From positions 1 through 14,751 of the forward strand of contig JAJDDU010000269.1 in assembly GCA_029260155.1 (NCBI GenBank): a DNA stretch of 14,751 nucleotides, given 5' to 3'. The stretch comes from Phycisphaerae bacterium (GTDB lineage: Bacteria; Planctomycetota; Phycisphaerae; UBA1845). Shown here piece after piece: positions 13,177-14,751 of this stretch. Position numbers and translations under genes: made by a program. How positions within the stretch are numbered: position 1 is the stretch's first letter; each line of letters starts with the position of its first letter. The notes under the pieces are model-generated. The model did not search any database, had not been told where the DNA came from, and worked only from the letters and a program-made list of their open reading frames with translations.

Positions 13177-14421
13177 ATGATCGTCATTCAGAACATTGGT
13201 CAACTTGCGATGCCGGGTGGTCGAGTCGCGGGAGACGGCGGACAGGGGTCGCACTGCGGGGTTGATGTGCTTCGCGACGCTTGGCTGCGGATCGAGGGCG
13301 ATCGGATTGCGTCGTTCGGGGATGGGGGCGCACCGGCCACGGCGGCCGGCGACGAAATCATCGACGCCGGCGGCAAATGCGTCGTGCCGGGGCTGATCGA
13401 TTGTCACACGCACACCGTCTTCGCGGGATCGCGCGAGGGTGAATTCGTCAAGCGCATCGAGGGTAAGAGCTACGCTCAGATCGCAGAAGAAGGTGGCGGC
13501 ATCAAGACGAGCGTCAAGGCGGTGCGCGAGGCCAGCGAGGACGAACTCGTCGCCCTTGCGCTGCCGCGCCTCAATCGCATGCTCGCGGGCGGTGTCACCA
13601 CGGTGGAGATCAAGAGCGGCTATGGCCTTAGCGCTGTCGACGAGCTGAAAATGCTGCGCGCCGTCAAGAAGCTCAACCAAATGCAACCCGTCGAGCTTGT
13701 CGGGACGTTTCTGGGCGCTCACACGGTCCCGGCTGAGTACACCGACCGCCGCGACGACTACATCGACCTCGCATGCAGCGACGAACTCATGGGATGCGTG
13801 GCGCGTGAGGGGCTGGCTGAGTTCTGCGATGTCTTTACCGAACGGACGGCGTTCACCGTTGACGAGTCGCGACGCATTCTGCTCAAAGCTAAGGAGTACG
13901 GCCTGACGCCCAAACTGCACGCCGATCAGATCACGCAGATCGGCGCATCGCGTTTGGCGGCGGAGGTCGGGGCGATATCGGCGGACCACTTGGAGACGAT
14001 TGACGACGGCGGGATCGACGCGATGAAAGAAGCGGGCGTCATCGCGGTATTGCTCCCCGGCTGCTCGTGGTTCCTCGGGGTTGAGCAAGCTCCCGCGCGC
14101 AAGATCATCGACGCCGGACTCCCGGTCGCGCTTGCTACGGACTACAACCCCGGCTCGTCCATGGTCGAGTCACTGACTTTGGTAATGTCCATCGCCTGCA
14201 CGCAGATGAGAATGACCCCGGCGGAGTGCCTCGTCGCCGTCACCACAAACGCCGCTGCGGCGCTCAACCGAGCGGACCGAATCGGCACCGTCGCGAAAGG
14301 CATGCAGGCGGACCTCGTCATCCTCGATGTGGAGAACTACGATCAGTTACCATACAATGCTGGGCGCAATTGTGTGCGCCGGGTTATCAAGGGGGGTAGG
14401 GTAGTCCCACTCCGTTCGTGA
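13177..14421 (+). CDS. hutI: Imidazolonepropionase
   Basis: HutI hydrolyses 4-imidazolone-5-propanoate to N-formimino-L-glutamate, the third step of histidine degradation, in the cytoplasm. The 414-residue product shows the family motifs in order: DCHTHTVFAGSREGEF (75-90, metal ligands His77 and His79), GGGIKTSVKAVR (106-117), GVTTVEIKSGYGL (139-151), FLGAHTVP (178-185, His182), DVFTE (218-222), KLHADQI (246-252, metal ligand His248), DHLE (270-273) and ATDYNPGSS (320-328, metal ligand Asp322). The ATG at 13177 gives MIVIQNIGQL, a normal family start; the frame is open to 13060, but that part includes the previous gene's terminator. There is no good Shine-Dalgarno. ftcD follows after 136 bases. 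hutH and hutU are not in the window. Confidence 0.96.
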   Translation: MIVIQNIGQLAMPGGRVAGDGGQGSHCGVDVLRDAWLRIEGDRIASFGDGGAPATAAGDEIIDAGGKCVVPGLIDCHTHTVFAGSREGEFVKRIEGKSYAQIAEEGGGIKTSVKAVREASEDELVALALPRLNRMLAGGVTTVEIKSGYGLSAVDELKMLRAVKKLNQMQPVELVGTFLGAHTVPAEYTDRRDDYIDLACSDELMGCVAREGLAEFCDVFTERTAFTVDESRRILLKAKEYGLTPKLHADQITQIGASRLAAEVGAISADHLETIDDGGIDAMKEAGVIAVLLPGCSWFLGVEQAPARKIIDAGLPVALATDYNPGSSMVESLTLVMSIACTQMRMTPAECLVAVTTNAAAALNRADRIGTVAKGMQADLVILDVENYDQLPYNAGRNCVRRVIKGGRVVPLRS

Positions 14422-14436
14422 GCGTAACTTGCAAAC

Positions 14437-14460
14437 GCCCGCGGGTCGCAACCCGTGGGC
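14437..14460. repeat. Palindromic hairpin between hutI and ftcD
   Basis: Arms GCCCGCGGGT (14437-14446) and ACCCGTGGGC (14451-14460), one mismatch, 4-base loop, 15 bases after the hutI stop. The core resembles the second hairpin at 10219-10236. No T-run follows, so it is more likely a repeat or mRNA-stabilising hairpin than a full terminator. CATAAT at 14501-14506 is -10-like, but no matching -35 box is seen. Confidence 0.65.
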
Positions 14461-14557
14461 ATTGAGGATTCGTGTCCTACCACTCCCGACCGATTTCCCG
14501 CATAATCCCACCGCGCGAGAGTAGTACCTCGACGAAACACTGACAGGAGCGTCCCAC

Positions 14558-14751
14558 ATGAACCAACTCATCGAATGCGTCCCGAACTTCTCCGAAGGGC
14601 GGGACATGACCGTTATCAAGCAGATCACCGACGTCATTGAGAGCGTCGACGGCGTTACGCTGCTGGACGTTGACCCGGGGGCGGCGACCAATCGCACCGT
14701 GGTCACCTTCGTCGGTGCGCCGGAGCCGGTCATCGAAGCGGCGGTGCGCGC
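14558..14751 (+). CDS. ftcD: Glutamate formimidoyltransferase, partial (N-terminus only)
   Basis: FtcD moves the formimino group from N-formimino-glutamate to tetrahydrofolate, giving glutamate and linking histidine breakdown to one-carbon metabolism. Only 64 complete codons are present, running off the window edge. IECVPNFSEGRD (5-16), LLDVDPGAATNRTVVTFVG (35-53) and EPVIEAA (56-62) are highly typical of the family N-terminal domain. AGGAG (14545-14549) stands eight bases before the ATG, a good ribosome binding site. It follows hutI and uses the HutI product directly, so this pathway uses formimino transfer instead of HutE or HutG hydrolysis. Whether a cyclodeaminase domain is fused cannot be seen here. 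Confidence 0.93.
   Translation, partial: MNQLIECVPNFSEGRDMTVIKQITDVIESVDGVTLLDVDPGAATNRTVVTFVGAPEPVIEAAVR

Noticed and set aside
1..14751. tRNA, rRNA, CRISPR or complete mobile element
   Set aside because: No cloverleaf or CCA end, conserved rRNA block, regular repeat-spacer array or transposase gene was recognised by eye; palindromes present are single or double copies only.

Overview
The window is chromosomal DNA from a GC-rich bacterium. A planctomycete or close relative fits best, but this is inference. It rests on an archaeal-type GatE inside an otherwise bacterial gene set, several genes without a Shine-Dalgarno sequence, short palindromic intergenic repeats, and a secreted beta-rich hypothetical protein of a planctomycete-like kind. 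No rRNA, tRNA, CRISPR array, complete insertion sequence or phage gene was seen. Thirteen protein genes are supported; the two at the window edges are cut off.

Region 1 (1-2624, minus strand): coaX (partial), obg, rpmA and a secreted hypothetical protein, read right to left. obg and coaX overlap by ATGA and are probably translationally coupled. rpmA has a GTG start and is not preceded by rplU here. Region 2 (2625-5470, minus strand): about 460 bases with no convincing gene, then a metal-dependent amidohydrolase, a DinB-family protein and a TetR regulator. A near-identical 22-bp palindrome lies in front of both tetR and dinB, so the regulator very probably controls itself and dinB.

Region 3 (5471-10290): a four-helix DUF2871-like membrane protein on the plus strand faces a minus-strand pair, glnA then gatE. 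GlnA makes glutamine and GatE belongs to the complex that uses glutamine to amidate Glu-tRNA(Gln), so the pairing makes metabolic sense; gatD is not in the window. GlnA lacks the adenylylation tyrosine. Repeat elements sit on both sides of glnA.

Region 4 (10291-14751, plus strand): a secreted two-half M16 zinc peptidase ending at a textbook intrinsic terminator, then hutI and the start of ftcD, consecutive steps of histidine breakdown to glutamate. The main points for follow-up are the TetR-DinB operator pair, the glnA-gatE pair with its altered GlnA, the -10 boxes placed directly before start codons (probable leaderless mRNAs), and the Asp-to-Glu change in the CoaX phosphate motif. I found no clearly new multi-gene system; the TetR-DinB module is the nearest candidate.
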